Shown in pieces: positions 1-10,911 of a DNA stretch of 64,000 bases. The notes beneath the pieces are model-generated. The model made no database searches. It was not told the origin of the DNA and worked only from the letters and a program-made list of their open reading frames with translations. The translations under genes and the position numbers were made by a program. The stretch lies in the NCBI GenBank assembly GCA_030407005.1, contig JAUDYN010000008.1, forward strand, positions 2,976,001-3,040,000. Reading direction: 5' to 3'. Position 1 is the stretch's first letter, and each line of letters starts with the position of its first letter. The stretch comes from Desarmillaria ectypa (lineage: Eukaryota; Basidiomycota; Agaricomycetes; Agaricales; Physalacriaceae).

Positions 1-175
1 TAACCCACTAATGGTGTTGCATCTAAGTCCTGGCTCTACCAGTTGCTTACTGCATTTAACTATCAGCTCAAAGCCTCAGCTATAGTCCTCTATGTATCAC
101 TAGTATAGGATAGATATGCAATAGTATTCTTATGAAATCACAAAATCTAGATGTGAACATGTAGATAGCATATCA
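1..175 (-). repeat. Partial 1.36-kb-type LTR (family B), cut by window start
   Basis: This stretch is the near-perfect reverse complement of the first 175 bases of the LTR at 7125. It ends on the right with gcatatca, the complement of the tgatatgc terminus shared by the other two copies. It is therefore the 5' end of a third family B LTR in opposite orientation, with the rest lying outside the window. Whether it is solo or belongs to an element cannot be seen. Confidence 0.85.
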
Positions 176-600
176 GTGGTTGGCCCTCAACTGAGAGGAC
201 TCTGTATGCAGGCCTAACCCAGGCCCCAATATACACATCCACATTTGGGCCAACTGGTATTGACAACTATACCCCCCTGCAGCAGGGAACCTGGCACCTG
301 GACTATGCTCATGAACAGTTGAGAAGAGATGAAAATTGGAGCACACCCTTTGGGAATTGGCCTGAAGAGAGGCAAACTAACCTGTGGAGGATGGAGAGGC
401 TCAATTTTGATATGTTTACATATGCTACAGGATACTATGTGAGACTGAAACTCTTCCAGTCCTAATACCAAACATTTGCTCATTATCTGCTTGACACCCC
501 TATAAACCAACCCCAACCCCTTCCAGACTTGCTGCCAACAAACTGAATCTGACAACCCAGCTACCACCCTGGTAAGGGTGGTAGCCTTCTATTTGCAGTC
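176..600 (+). other. Leader region of Gypsy relic, no gene
   Basis: No open frame of note. The stretch contains no CpG dinucleotide. It lies between the family B LTR end and the first methionine of the gag relic, so it is probably the untranslated leader of Gypsy copy A. The expected 5' LTR of family A is not recognisable here. Confidence 0.35.
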
Positions 601-2900
601 ATGGGAGAAGACCCCAGACCAAGTATCAGGTCCACAGAACCACTGAAGCCATCAGCAGAAGAATGGCTATAAGTAGCCAAGGAACAGTTAGCCCAAAAGG
701 ATCAACAGATTGAAGAGATCTATTAAGAACTTGCAGAAGTGGAGGCTGCCAAGACTCTCCACACAATGCTCTGGTAACTCAGCAGAGAAAAGAAACCCAA
801 ATGTGGGTGACCAGTTGAGCTCCTATAAGCTCCACCATCAAGGCTGGATTGATTTTCAATCCCAAGACTACTCCTGGGACAGGCCCCACCTGATCTCTAT
901 CCAAATCCCATCAGGAATGCACCTGATGATGCCCCTTATCTGGGCATCAAGCTGATCTTCATTCGACCCCCTAAACCATTTAAAGGGGACCACAATGATA
1001 GTGTTCTGTCCCTATTTCCAGCTGCTATCACACCTGGTACTATTTGCAACCTCCTACTTCAAGAGGGCTGCCAAGAACTGGTGGGTCTACAAGAGATCTA
1101 AGTATTGGACTGAAGATGCTTATAATGAAACCACCCCCCATTTCTAATATTCCAGTTGGGAGGAATTCATAGATCTTGTCACCCAACAATTTCAGAATCC
1201 AGCAATCAAGAAGGTTTATGAGAAGAGAATGTTTGACCTCCAGATGAGAACATAATACACTTTCTACTACTTCCAGAAGTTGGAAGAGGAAGCCAAGCTA
1301 GTGGGCAGAAAGACCAATGAAAATGAGCATGGAGCCCTGGTAAAGGCCATCTGAATAGGAGCACCATTCTTCTATACCACCTTCATCTCAAACATGGGCA
1401 TCAATATCCCATGCACATATCCCAAATTGAAGAAGTGCATATTGTGCATGTATGAAGAGAGGCAGAGGAAATAGGTCTTTGACCAAACTGCCAGCATACC
1501 CTAAGATGGCCAGAAGGACTCCTGACCCATCCACAACCAACCCAGCAGCAAGCCAGCTGCTAGGGTGACAAGTTCCATAGCCCCAAAGCCAATGGCCAAC
1601 ATGAGTTCCAGTTGGGATGCAAATACCAGCTGATGGACAATGTATGGTGGTCAGGGACAGCTAATGAAGATGGAGGAGAGATGTTTTAGATGTAATGAAA
1701 AGGGCCACATGGCTAAGGACTGCCCTAAGAAAAGGGAATACAAGGACATTCAATCAGTAGGTACCACTAATATAGTGGAAAAAACTGAGTCTAAGATTGA
1801 GAAAGCAAAAAAATAGGCTATCAAGAGTTTGATTTCCCTTATATGGCCAAAGTATCTAGTGGTGCATCCTCAGCTTCCATGGGTTGGACTTATGTACAAT
1901 CTATAGGACTTTATAAAAATATGTGCAATACATATGACTTTGTTCAGACTCTGATCCTGAACACACCTAAAGAATCAAAAAAGAACCAGTACAACACACT
2001 CGCAAAGTGTAATAACACCAAGATAAACATCAAATCTCACCCCTCTGATGAAGCATGGGATATGCCAGGTGGTGCTGGCACTGCAATATGGACTATGTCT
2101 GGGACAGAGGCCAGTAGATGGGACACCTTCAAGTCTCTGAAGCTGAAAACCCCAGCACCCCTGTTTAGAGAGTCAAGTCCTGCTTTACTAGAGTCTGTGA
2201 AGGATAGAGAAAGTGCCTACTAAGGCTAAACACAGGAGGCCCCCAAGAATGAAACCAGGAAACATGTGAAGACCACCTTAGACACCAACTGGGGGTCTGG
2301 TAATGGATCATCTAACTTGGCAGGAAAGGAGAAGGTTGAGCCATTGGCACTGACAGTTCCTAACCTTGATGATCTGAAACAATTCTTTGCTATAATAATC
2401 AACACCTCCAGAGACAGTAATACCATTGCTCAAACCTCACTGAAGGCAGTGCAAGCTGATGAACAGGGAGGACCTGCTAGTTCCCAGGTGGTAAAAAGGG
2501 GGCTGATTCACCAAACTACCATTGTTGAAGTACCCAACAAAGAAGATGACACTTCCTTCCTGCAATAGAAGGAACAGCAGAAGAAGGCACAGAACTCTCC
2601 ACCAAGACTTGAATCTGAAGTCCTGCCTAACAAGGGGGTACCTGAACACATCTGGTATAAACTATTTGGAATCAACTAGACTCTATGTGCCATCCATACT
2701 GCAAAGAACTTGGTGATTGCCAAAGCTGCCCTCTCTACCTGGGTCCATCCCAAATGACTTGGAGAGATCACCAATGAGCTCATTCAGAGCTCACAGACTG
2801 GAGAGAGTCAAGCTTGAGAATGGCTCTACAAACTCTGAGAACCAATCTAGTATATCTGAGGCACCAAGAGTTCTGGATGAGACTTCATGGTGAATGTATA
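601..2900 (+). pseudogene. Ty3/Gypsy gag and gag-pol linker relic (copy A)
   Basis: Capsid-like Gag coding relic. A probable start ATG lies at 601. A retrotransposon gag pattern follows (PKPFKGDHNDSV near 965-1000; SSWEEFIDLVTQQFQNP near 1150). A CX2CX4HX4C zinc knuckle (CFRCNEKGHMAKDC) sits at 1682-1723. The frame changes between about 960 and 1150 and again after the knuckle, and many in-frame TGA/TAG/TAA codons stand where Arg, Gln or Trp are expected. The longest surviving open stretches are 1843-2223 and 2266-2568, which look like the linker towards protease. The known family role is packaging of the element RNA; this copy cannot make a full protein. Assignment is from motifs; the exact gag/pol boundary is a guess because pol appears to continue in the same frame. 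Confidence 0.85.
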
Positions 2901-2904
2901 ACTT

Positions 2905-5900
2905 GTCCCATGCATGGGGAAGAAGACCCTAACAACAAGAGCACTACTGGATAGTGGCTGCACCAGCAGCTCTATCAACCAATCATACATTCTCCAACAC
3001 CAGTTGGACATCTGAAAAGCTGCCCCCCCCATGCCTATATACAATGCAGATAGAACCCACAATAAAGCAGGAGATATTATGTTATGGCCCTGTCTAACAT
3101 GTGACTTGAGACATAAGCTGGGCTCTCTAGGCTGTCTCATGTTCAGACAATCACCCTTATATGAGAGTTTTGGCTATGTCTGCAGTGTGTGTAGAAGGTA
3201 TATGAGTGTAATTTAGTCAAAAGATAGAGTACATCGATGAATGTTACTCTACTTATATACTGAAAATACAGTGTTATTAATAGATAAAATGGTATGGTTC
3301 ATGAGGGAATGGTGTGGAAGTCAGATGGATCATAGTCCAATGAGAGTAAATGAGAGTGGTAACCAGTGAGAACTGGGGTGGTTGTTGGTGCATATGTTGA
3401 TGCATGGTGAAGATTTGTTGAGATAATGGCTGATTAGATCGGATGTGTCATGGATATGACTTGATAAGATAAGATAGATGGAAAAATTGTAACATATTAC
3501 AGATTTTGTTGAGCTCTGAATGATGATCAGCAGTCATATCAAATGAATCAACCTAGCAGTCATGGACTTTGGCTTCAAGGCAGTATACCTGGGCCACAAT
3601 TGGCTGAAATGCCACAACCCAGTAATTAACTGGAAGACCAGAAGTATGATTTTTGGATGCTGCCAATGTGTCAAGAATTCCCTTCCTCTCCCCAATGCAG
3701 ATGATGAGAACACCTGGGATGAAGAGTTGGAAGATGGCAAAACTATTCTTGCCATCAATATGCAGGAAGAGCTCATCATATGAGCAGTATACTATGCTAA
3801 CAAGTTAGCCATGGTAGCCAATGCTGACAACCTGAAGAAGACCTTTGAGGAAATGATACCCCCTCAATATTGAAGCTTCCAAGACTTGTTCTCAAAGGAA
3901 AGTTTTGACAAACTCCCCAAATGGAAGCTCTGGGATCATGCTATTGAGCTGGTACTCAATGCCAAGTCCATGTTGGACTGTAAAGTCCATTTACTCAACT
4001 GAATCAAACAAGAACAGCTGGACAAATTCCTTGACAAGAATTTGAGCTCGGGGTGAATCTATTCCTCAAAGTCTTCTTTTGCATCCCCCTTTTTCTTTGT
4101 AAAAAAGAAGGATGGTCCCCTCTGCCCTGTTCAAGACTACTATAAATTGAATGAAATGATCATTAAAATTGATATCCTCTTCCCTTGATTTCTGAACTTA
4201 TTGACAAGCTATGTGAAGCCAAATACTTCTCCAAACTGGATGTTTGATGTGGATATAACAATGTGCACATCTGTGAAGGAGATAAAGAGAAAGTGGCATT
4301 CTGGACCAATCAAGAGCTATTTGAGCCCACTGTAATGTTCTTCAGCCTAACCAATTCACCCCCTACTTTCTAATGGATGATGAATGATATTTTCAAAGAT
4401 CTCATTGCCAGAGGAAAAGTAATCATTTACCTTGATGATATTCTCATCTTCACCAAAATACTGGACAAACACTGACAAGTCATATGACAAGTACTTCAAT
4501 GACTACAAGAAAACAAGTTGTTCCTTAAAGCCAACAAGTGCAAGTTTGAGGTACTCAAAACCAAATACTTGGGAGTGATCATCAGTGAGGATTCCATCTG
4601 TATGGATCCAGTTAAAGTGGCTGGGATAGTGGAGTGGCTGACTCCAACCAAGAAAAAGAAACTACAGTCTTTTCTAGGATTCATAAACTTCTACCATAAG
4701 TTCATATGAGACTACTCCAAAATTGTACAACCCCTCACTCAGTTGACTGGAAATGCCAAATGAAAGTGAGAATAGGAACAGAAACAAGCATTCCTACAAC
4801 TCAAGTTGCAGATGATGACAAATGTCATTCTGACCATTCTCTCTGATGAGGGAAAGTTCAGAATTGAGGCAGATGCCAGTGATGGAGCCATTGGTGCTGT
4901 CCTGAGCCAAGAACAGAATGGTAAATGGAGACCAGTGGCTTTCATGTCCAAGGCATTGACTGCCACCAAACACAATTATGAGATTTATAACAAGGAATTG
5001 CTAGCCATCACGTTGGCTCTCAAGGAATAGTGCTATTATCTAATGGGCACAAAAGAGAAAATCAAAATCTGGATAGACCATTAAAATCTCCAGTATTTCC
5101 AGAAGCCACAGAAGTTGAATTGCCAATGAGCTTGATGGGTCACCAAGCTGGCTGAATACCACTTTATTCTTCAGCACAAAGCAGGAATAGCCAATCAAAA
5201 GGCCAATTTACTTAGTCAACATGATGATCACAACCAGGGGAAAGAAGACAATCATAATGTGATTGTTCTTACCCCTGAACACTTCTGAGCACTTATATTA
5301 CCCACTATGAATGAACAAGCCACACACATATGAGATGCAACTTGACAAAAAGATAAATGGGATCAAGAAATAGCCAACTCCCTTGATTGTAAAAGAGGAA
5401 TTATCCAGGAGAACAGAATACTGTATTATGATGGACATATCTATATTCCTTGGGACAAAGGTCTCTGAAGAGAGATTATTGCCCACCATCATGATCATAT
5501 CATGGCAGGACATCCTAGTATAACCAAGACTGTTGAATTAATCCTCCATGAATACTGGTGGCTAAAGCTGAAAAAGGATGTTAAAGTATATATTAAAGAT
5601 TGTGAAACCTGTCAACAAACTAAGAGCAATACCCAGGCCAAAGCTGCTCCCCTCCATCTGAATATCATTCCAACCTCCCCATGGACCCACCTCTCAGTTG
5701 ACATGGTCACAGGACTTCTCAAATCCAATGATTATGATGCTCTACTAGTCATAGTAGATTCATTCTCCAAAGTGATAATCCCAGTGGCATGCCACAAAGA
5801 GTTGTCAGCAGAAGAATGGGTATGAATTTTACATGACCACATATATGCCAAACATGGGATGCCCTAAGTGGTCATCTCAGATCAGAGACCCCAATTTGTG

Positions 5901-6996
5901 GTCAACATTTATGAAGGAACTCTATCAAATGTTAAATATCTCCCAAAATGCCTCTACTGCCTATCATCCACAAACTGATGGCCAAACAGAGTGTGTCAAC
6001 CAGGAGATTGAGATATACCTCTGCATCTTCATAAACCATCAACAAGATGACTGGAGCAAATGGCTATCTTTAGCAGAATTCACTCACAATAATTGCATAC
6101 ACTCTACCACTGGCAAAAGCCCTTCATGACTTTGTATGGCCAAAATCCCCAAGTAATCCCTAACTCTATCTGAGAAACTCCATTTGCCAATCCAGCAGCC
6201 ATGGAATTCATGGAAACAATAGTGAAAGTCCACAAGAAAGTATGTGAGATATTGGAAAAGGCAGCTATTTAGATGAAAGAACAATATGACAAATGAAAAT
6301 GAGCAGCATAGGAGTACAAAATCAGTGATAAGGTCTGGCTTGACACAACCAACCTTCATCTTTCTTGACCCAAGAAAAAGTTGGACAACAAACAAACAGG
6401 ACCATTCAAAATCCTTGAAAAATCTGGTGTGGCAGTATACAAGCTAAAACTGCTGCCACATTGGAAGATACACCCCTGATTTAATGAAAAGTTATTAATG
6501 CTCTATGTGCCACCCATCTTTCCAAATCAGCAACAACCACTGCCACCACCTCCTGACCTTGTCAAAAGACAGGAAGAATACATGATAGAAGAAGTGTTGG
6601 ATTTGTGAATCTGCCAGATATGGGCCAAGAAAGGACAATGGTCAAAGGTAGTCACAGATTACCTCATCAAATGGACAGAATAGACTTGGGAACACAACTC
6701 CTGGGTCCAAGACACTGAAATGGTAAATGCTCAAAAAGCCATTGCCAAATATGAGAAGAATGCCAACTGAGTCATATACATCGCCAAAAATTGTAACTCA
6801 AGAGAAGTCAGTGCCCAAAGTCCTTGATCACAAATACTAGAAGAAGGGCAATGTTGCCTACCTCATACAGTGAAAAGATGGACTCCAGAAATGGATAATC
6901 AACCCAGATAAGGAGCAGTGGAAAATATTGACTAACCAATACTGGATCAACCAAATTGAATCACAATATGATACCCCTGAAGAAGAACCTTAGCAG
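2905..6996 (+). pseudogene. Ty3/Gypsy chromovirus pol relic (copy A)
   Basis: Pol in the order protease, RT, RNase H, integrase, chromodomain. Protease active site DSG lies at 2950-2958, its second half at 3500-3783 (YLGHNWLKCHNP); the two halves are separated by a solo LTR. RT has FSKLDV at 4227-4244 and YLDDILIF with catalytic YLDD at 4428-4439. RNase H begins IEADASDGAIGAVLSQ near 4863. Integrase has an HH/CC zinc region with CETC at 5601-5612, then SVDMVTG, VISDQRPQF and TDGQTECVNQEI supplying the D, D and E. A chromodomain-like segment (TDYLIKWTE...WEHNSW) lies near 6655-6715. Stops interrupt almost every domain, typically TGA for CGA, TAA for CAA and TAG for TGG. No functional product is possible. 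The integrase-chromodomain order places it among chromoviruses. Confidence 0.93.
3080..3494 (-). repeat. Solo Gypsy LTR (family A) with TATTA target duplication
   Basis: Read on the minus strand it begins tgttacaatttttcc and ends ccataaca, matching the family A LTRs at 8895 and 10474. It is flanked by tatta on both sides (3075-3079 and 3495-3499), a perfect 5-bp target site duplication. It sits inside the protease region of Gypsy copy A, and removing it plus one repeat (420 bases) keeps the pol frame. A TATA-like tatataagtag lies inside. It is a solo LTR left by LTR-LTR recombination after insertion into an older relative. Confidence 0.95.
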
Positions 6997-7025
6997 TAAG
7001 GATGACTGCTTTAACAAGGAGGTAA

Positions 7026-7124
7026 TATTATGATTTTTCCATGTTTTCCTTATCTTATCCTACATCTAATCACTATTGCCCAATTTTATTATGCTGTTGC
7101 CTATTTCTCAATGCCTCACCATGG
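7026..7124 (+). repeat. Truncated 3' LTR of Gypsy copy A
   Basis: It starts tattatgatttttcc directly after a purine-rich tract (acaaggaggtaa), the same arrangement as at 8895 and 10474; the expected tg start reads ta here. Only about 99 bases remain before the family B LTR begins at 7125. The junction has no matching target duplication, so the rest was probably lost by deletion or recombination. Confidence 0.8.
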
Positions 7125-8481
7125 TGATATGCTGTCTATGCATTCACATCTAGATTTTGTGATTTCATAAGAATACTATTGCATATCTATCCTATACTAG
7201 TGATACATAGAGGACTATAGCTGAGGCTTTGAGCTGATAGTTAAATGCAGTAAGCAACTGGTAGAGCCAGGACTTAGATGCAACACCATTAGTGGGTTAA
7301 ATCTACCAGCCAGCCAGACTGGTAACTCGAATGCTAGCAGGACTAAATACAGCCACTAGCAAATGAAGGATACTACTAGCACACCAAAACTAGGAGCAGA
7401 GTACACAGATCTCATAAAGTTCTGTCACTAGCAAACTGGCCTGACCATAAATGCCTAAGTCAGGATAACTAGTCACATGGCAATCTTGAAACAGGACTTA
7501 GAAATAAATTAGAAATGGATTAACCTTGAGCCCAGATCTGACTATTGCAATATAGATCTCTTATGATTGATACTAGTGTAGCTGGACTGCACCCTTAATC
7601 ATGATTGGATAGCTGTTACAGGCACCAATATCCAGATATTCATATAACCATATTACTAGGGCATGTAGTTGGGCCAAGGATGCAGAAAGACTGACTGTGG
7701 AGTCTCTAAACCAATCATTTGAAAAGAAAACTGACTAGACCGACTATTGTGTGATTATTCACCATTATTCATGACTAGCCAAGAAATCCTTACCAATATA
7801 CTCTATACCCAGATGATATTTATAGTTCTACCTCAGTAGTATATAAGTAGTGGAATGGGCACTTGTACAAGGCAGGCAAGCCATCCTCACAGTTGAGCCC
7901 TCACTAGTAGTAACTGGTGTCTTCAACTAAAGGCTTTTGTGCTTAACCTCAACAAAGTGATTAATAGTCACCAAGTCACCCATAGTATTGCATTGAATTG
8001 AAGTCCCTTAAAGTCACTGTTGTATCCTGCAAAGGTCGAGAGTGTTTTAAAGTTAGTTCAAGCAAAGTTTCTTGGAGTTATAGTATTATTCTTAGGCCAA
8101 GAGCATCACTAGTTTGCCAAGAGTGTGGCTAGTCAAGTGTTCATCACTTGTAGGAAGCAGTATTGGGCCAAGAGTGCCACCAGTCTAAAGCAGTTTCAGT
8201 CAGAATGAGTGCAGTAGCTCAAACCAAGTCACTCTTTATTCAATTATATCTTACCCACCCTGCTAGTATGAGTAGTACTTTGTATAACTCACTAGTAATA
8301 GATAAAATATCTTTAAGACAACTGTACTTGATTATTAAAGTCTTCAGAGTGCTTCCATCATACTTAAAACTGCCCAAATTTAATATTGGTGATTAAGTGT
8401 AGAGTAGTAAGAGATTTAGTGTGATTGGTGTTTATTTTCATTCCCTAATTCTTTTGTCACTCACTGTTACCAAGCACATCA
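7125..8481 (+). repeat. Family B LTR, 1.36 kb, full-length copy
   Basis: Ends are tgatatgc and gcacatca, an imperfect 8-bp inverted terminus of the TG...CA type. It aligns along its whole length with 22547-23902. It contains a promoter-like tatataagtag near 7840 and no protein-coding frame. The sequence is unusually rich in CTAG. The left flank (atgg) and right flank (acaa) do not match, and the sequences on either side come from different Gypsy copies. This copy was therefore involved in rearrangement, unlike the clean copy at 22547. Confidence 0.85.
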
Positions 8482-8894
8482 ACAAACCTGTTGGGTACAT
8501 GCAAAGAAATGACAACTGTCAAAAGTGGTTACAGACTACCTGGTCAAGTGGAAGGGCTGGACTTAAGAGTATAATTCATGGGTCAGAGAAACAGAGATGA
8601 CAAACACACAGAAAGCAATTGATGACTATGAGAAAACTGTATAGTAGGAATGAGTGGTGGATGTCACCAAAATCATAATACTAGCAAAAGTGGTGGTTAC
8701 TATCCTGGGTCATGAATACACAGAAAACAGAGATGTGGCCTATCTGGCAAAATGAAAAGATGGGTTAAAAACCCAAACCAAGACCAATAAATATCATTAT
8801 TGGATGAGTACTGGGCTACTTAATTAGCCTCTGAATACAAAACCCCTGAATATGAACCTTAGCAGTCAGGACAACTGCTTTAACAAAGGGGTAA
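8482..8894 (+). pseudogene. Gypsy pol C-terminal relic (copy B)
   Basis: Translates, with stops, as the chromodomain end of pol. VTDYLVKWKGWT near 8530-8565 is followed by EYNSWVRETEMTN and a second chromo-like block around 8720-8790. It matches copy A 6620-6996 and copy C 10060-10430. It ends with a purine-rich tract (acaaaggggtaa) next to the LTR at 8895. Everything upstream of the chromodomain is missing, cut exactly at the family B LTR end. Confidence 0.8.
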
Positions 8895-9247
8895 TGTTAC
8901 AATTTTTCCATTTTCCAATCTTATCTCTTACCTAATCACTGCTGCATGGTTTATTCCTATAAACACCCATCAATTATCCACAGTGATTCCCTACTCAACC
9001 ATGCTTCTTACTCCCCATATCCACACACAAGGCACATGTACATATTTATATTTAGCCTAGCATTTGTATATAAAAGTAGATAGTTCACATTGTATGTTTT
9101 CTATCTTCTAACTAAAGTTTATCTTATACTATATAACCTCTACAACCAGATCAGAAGAACATAGCCATACCTAAGGGTGACTGTCCAAATGTGAGACAGC
9201 CCAAGGGAATATACATGTCTGCAGATCATATGGAACATGGGTCTAAT
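8895..9247 (+). repeat. Gypsy LTR (family A), 3' LTR of copy B
   Basis: It starts tgttacaatttttcc and ends gtctaata, where the expected final taaca has become taata. It contains tatataaaagtagatag near 9068 and the conserved motif ctgtccaaatgtgagacagc at 9181-9200. It is directly followed by integrase sequence of copy C with no visible target duplication. Confidence 0.85.
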
Positions 9248-10473
9248 AGGATGGGCCAGAATCCTTCATGACCATGTCTACTCCAAACACAGCATACCCC
9301 AAGTCATCATATCTGGCCAGGGTCCCCAATTCATTTCTCAATTTATGAAGGATCTATATTGGATGCTCAACATTACCCAGAACACATCCATGGCCTATCA
9401 TCCCCAGAAGGATGGACAAACAGAATGGGTTGACCAAGAAATCAAAAAATACCTACAGATTGTTGTCAACCACTGACTGACCAATTAGAGTGACTGGCTA
9501 CCACTTGCTGAATTTTCACACAGCAATCATGTGCACTCTGCTACAGGAAAGAGCCCCTTTATGGTTCTCTATAGATAAAACCTCTGACTCATCCCCAACA
9601 CTGAGCAGCCCTTATCATTCTCCACCCCTGCAGCCAGGAAGTTCTCTGAAACCATAGCTGAAGTACACAAGGAGGTGCACGCCACCCTGAATGAAGTGGC
9701 AAACTGAATGAAGGCTCTGTATGATAAAGATAAGAGAATGGCAATCAATTGCAATGTCAGTGACAGAGTCTGGTTGGACACCTCCAATCTGCACCTTCTA
9801 CAACCCAAGAAGAAACTCAACAACAAGCAAACAGGCTCTTTCAAAATCCTTGAAAAGACTGGGGCTTCTGTCTACAAGCTCAAACTCCCTCCACACTGGA
9901 AGATCCATCTGTGCTTCAATGAAAAAATACTGATGCCATATACTGTGCCAGTATTCCTCAACCAGCAACAACTGCCACCTCCCTCTCCTGATTTGATTGA
10001 TGGGCAGGAATATTTTGAAGTCAAAGAAGTGCTGGATTCCAGAACAAGATGGGTGTGTGCTAAGAAGGACCAACATTCCAAAACCATAACCAGCTATCTT
10101 GTCAAATGAAAGGGTTGGACATAGGAGCACAATTCTTAGGTAAAGGAAACAGAGATGGAGAATATACAAGAAGTGATCAGAGACTATGAGGGAAAAATGC
10201 AGTGAGCAGAATGACTTAAAGTCACCAAAATCATAACCAACCCAAAAGCAGTCTCTATGATTCTTGACCACAACTACCAGGATAATGGAGACATCTGATA
10301 CCTCATACAACAGAAAGATAGGATCCAAAAGTGGGTCAAAAACCCTGACAAAATCCATTGGAAGGCCATGCTTGACAAATACTGGGCCAACCAATATGAC
10401 TCTTCAAAGGAGATACCCAAGTACCTGGACAAAGCATAGGGCAGTTGGGATGACTGCCTTAATGAGGGGGTAA
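9248..10473 (+). pseudogene. Gypsy integrase-chromodomain relic (copy C)
   Basis: A 5'-truncated pol fragment starting inside the integrase catalytic core (ILHDHVYSKHSIPQVIIS). The segment IISGQGPQF has Gly where the family has the second catalytic Asp. HPQKDGQTEWVDQEI keeps the Glu. A long open stretch at 9708-10109 covers the integrase C-terminal domain (PPHWKIHLCFNEKIL). The chromodomain follows near 10090-10190, then a second chromo-like block near 10280-10420. The fragment ends in aatgaggggg taa before the LTR at 10474. It is the best-preserved of the three Gypsy copies but is still interrupted by several stops. Confidence 0.88.
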
Positions 10474-10911
10474 TGTTATGATTTTTCCACTTACCTCATC
10501 TTATCTCAGACATCTATCTTATCTTTGGTGCCTATCACACATGTTATCAGTTGTCATGTCATTATTGCCATGCCCTTATTGAACAACTCTTGTCTTTGTG
10601 TTACAGCTCATGACAGTCATCTACCCAATGGACATTTCTTATTATTTCACATATGGACAACTCATTGACAGATCTATTATTAGCTACACAGTTTTCATAT
10701 ATAAGTAAGATAGCTCTCACTGTATATTTCCCAGATTCAAGCTAAAGTTTACATATACGAATACTTCACTCTCAGAACTCAACTAAGAACTTAGTCCTTC
10801 TTCATCACATCCAATGAGCAGTAGCTATGGATCTTATAGGTGATTGTCCAAATGTGAGACAGCCTTGAGATCTAACATGCTCACAGGATCATGTGAAGTT
10901 TGAGTCTAACA
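10474..10911 (+). repeat. Gypsy LTR (family A), 3' LTR of copy C
   Basis: It starts tgttatgatttttcc, ends gagtctaaca, and is 438 bases long. It contains tatataagtaagatag near 10698 and the conserved tgattgtccaaatgtgagac at 10841-10860. It follows the polypurine stretch of copy C, so it is a 3' LTR rather than solo. The sequence beyond is CpG-poor and unassigned. Confidence 0.88.

Noticed and set aside
9798..10394. 198-residue minus-strand open frame
   Set aside because: It is antisense to the Gypsy integrase C-terminal/chromodomain coding strand; depletion of certain codons in the relic opens the opposite frame by chance.
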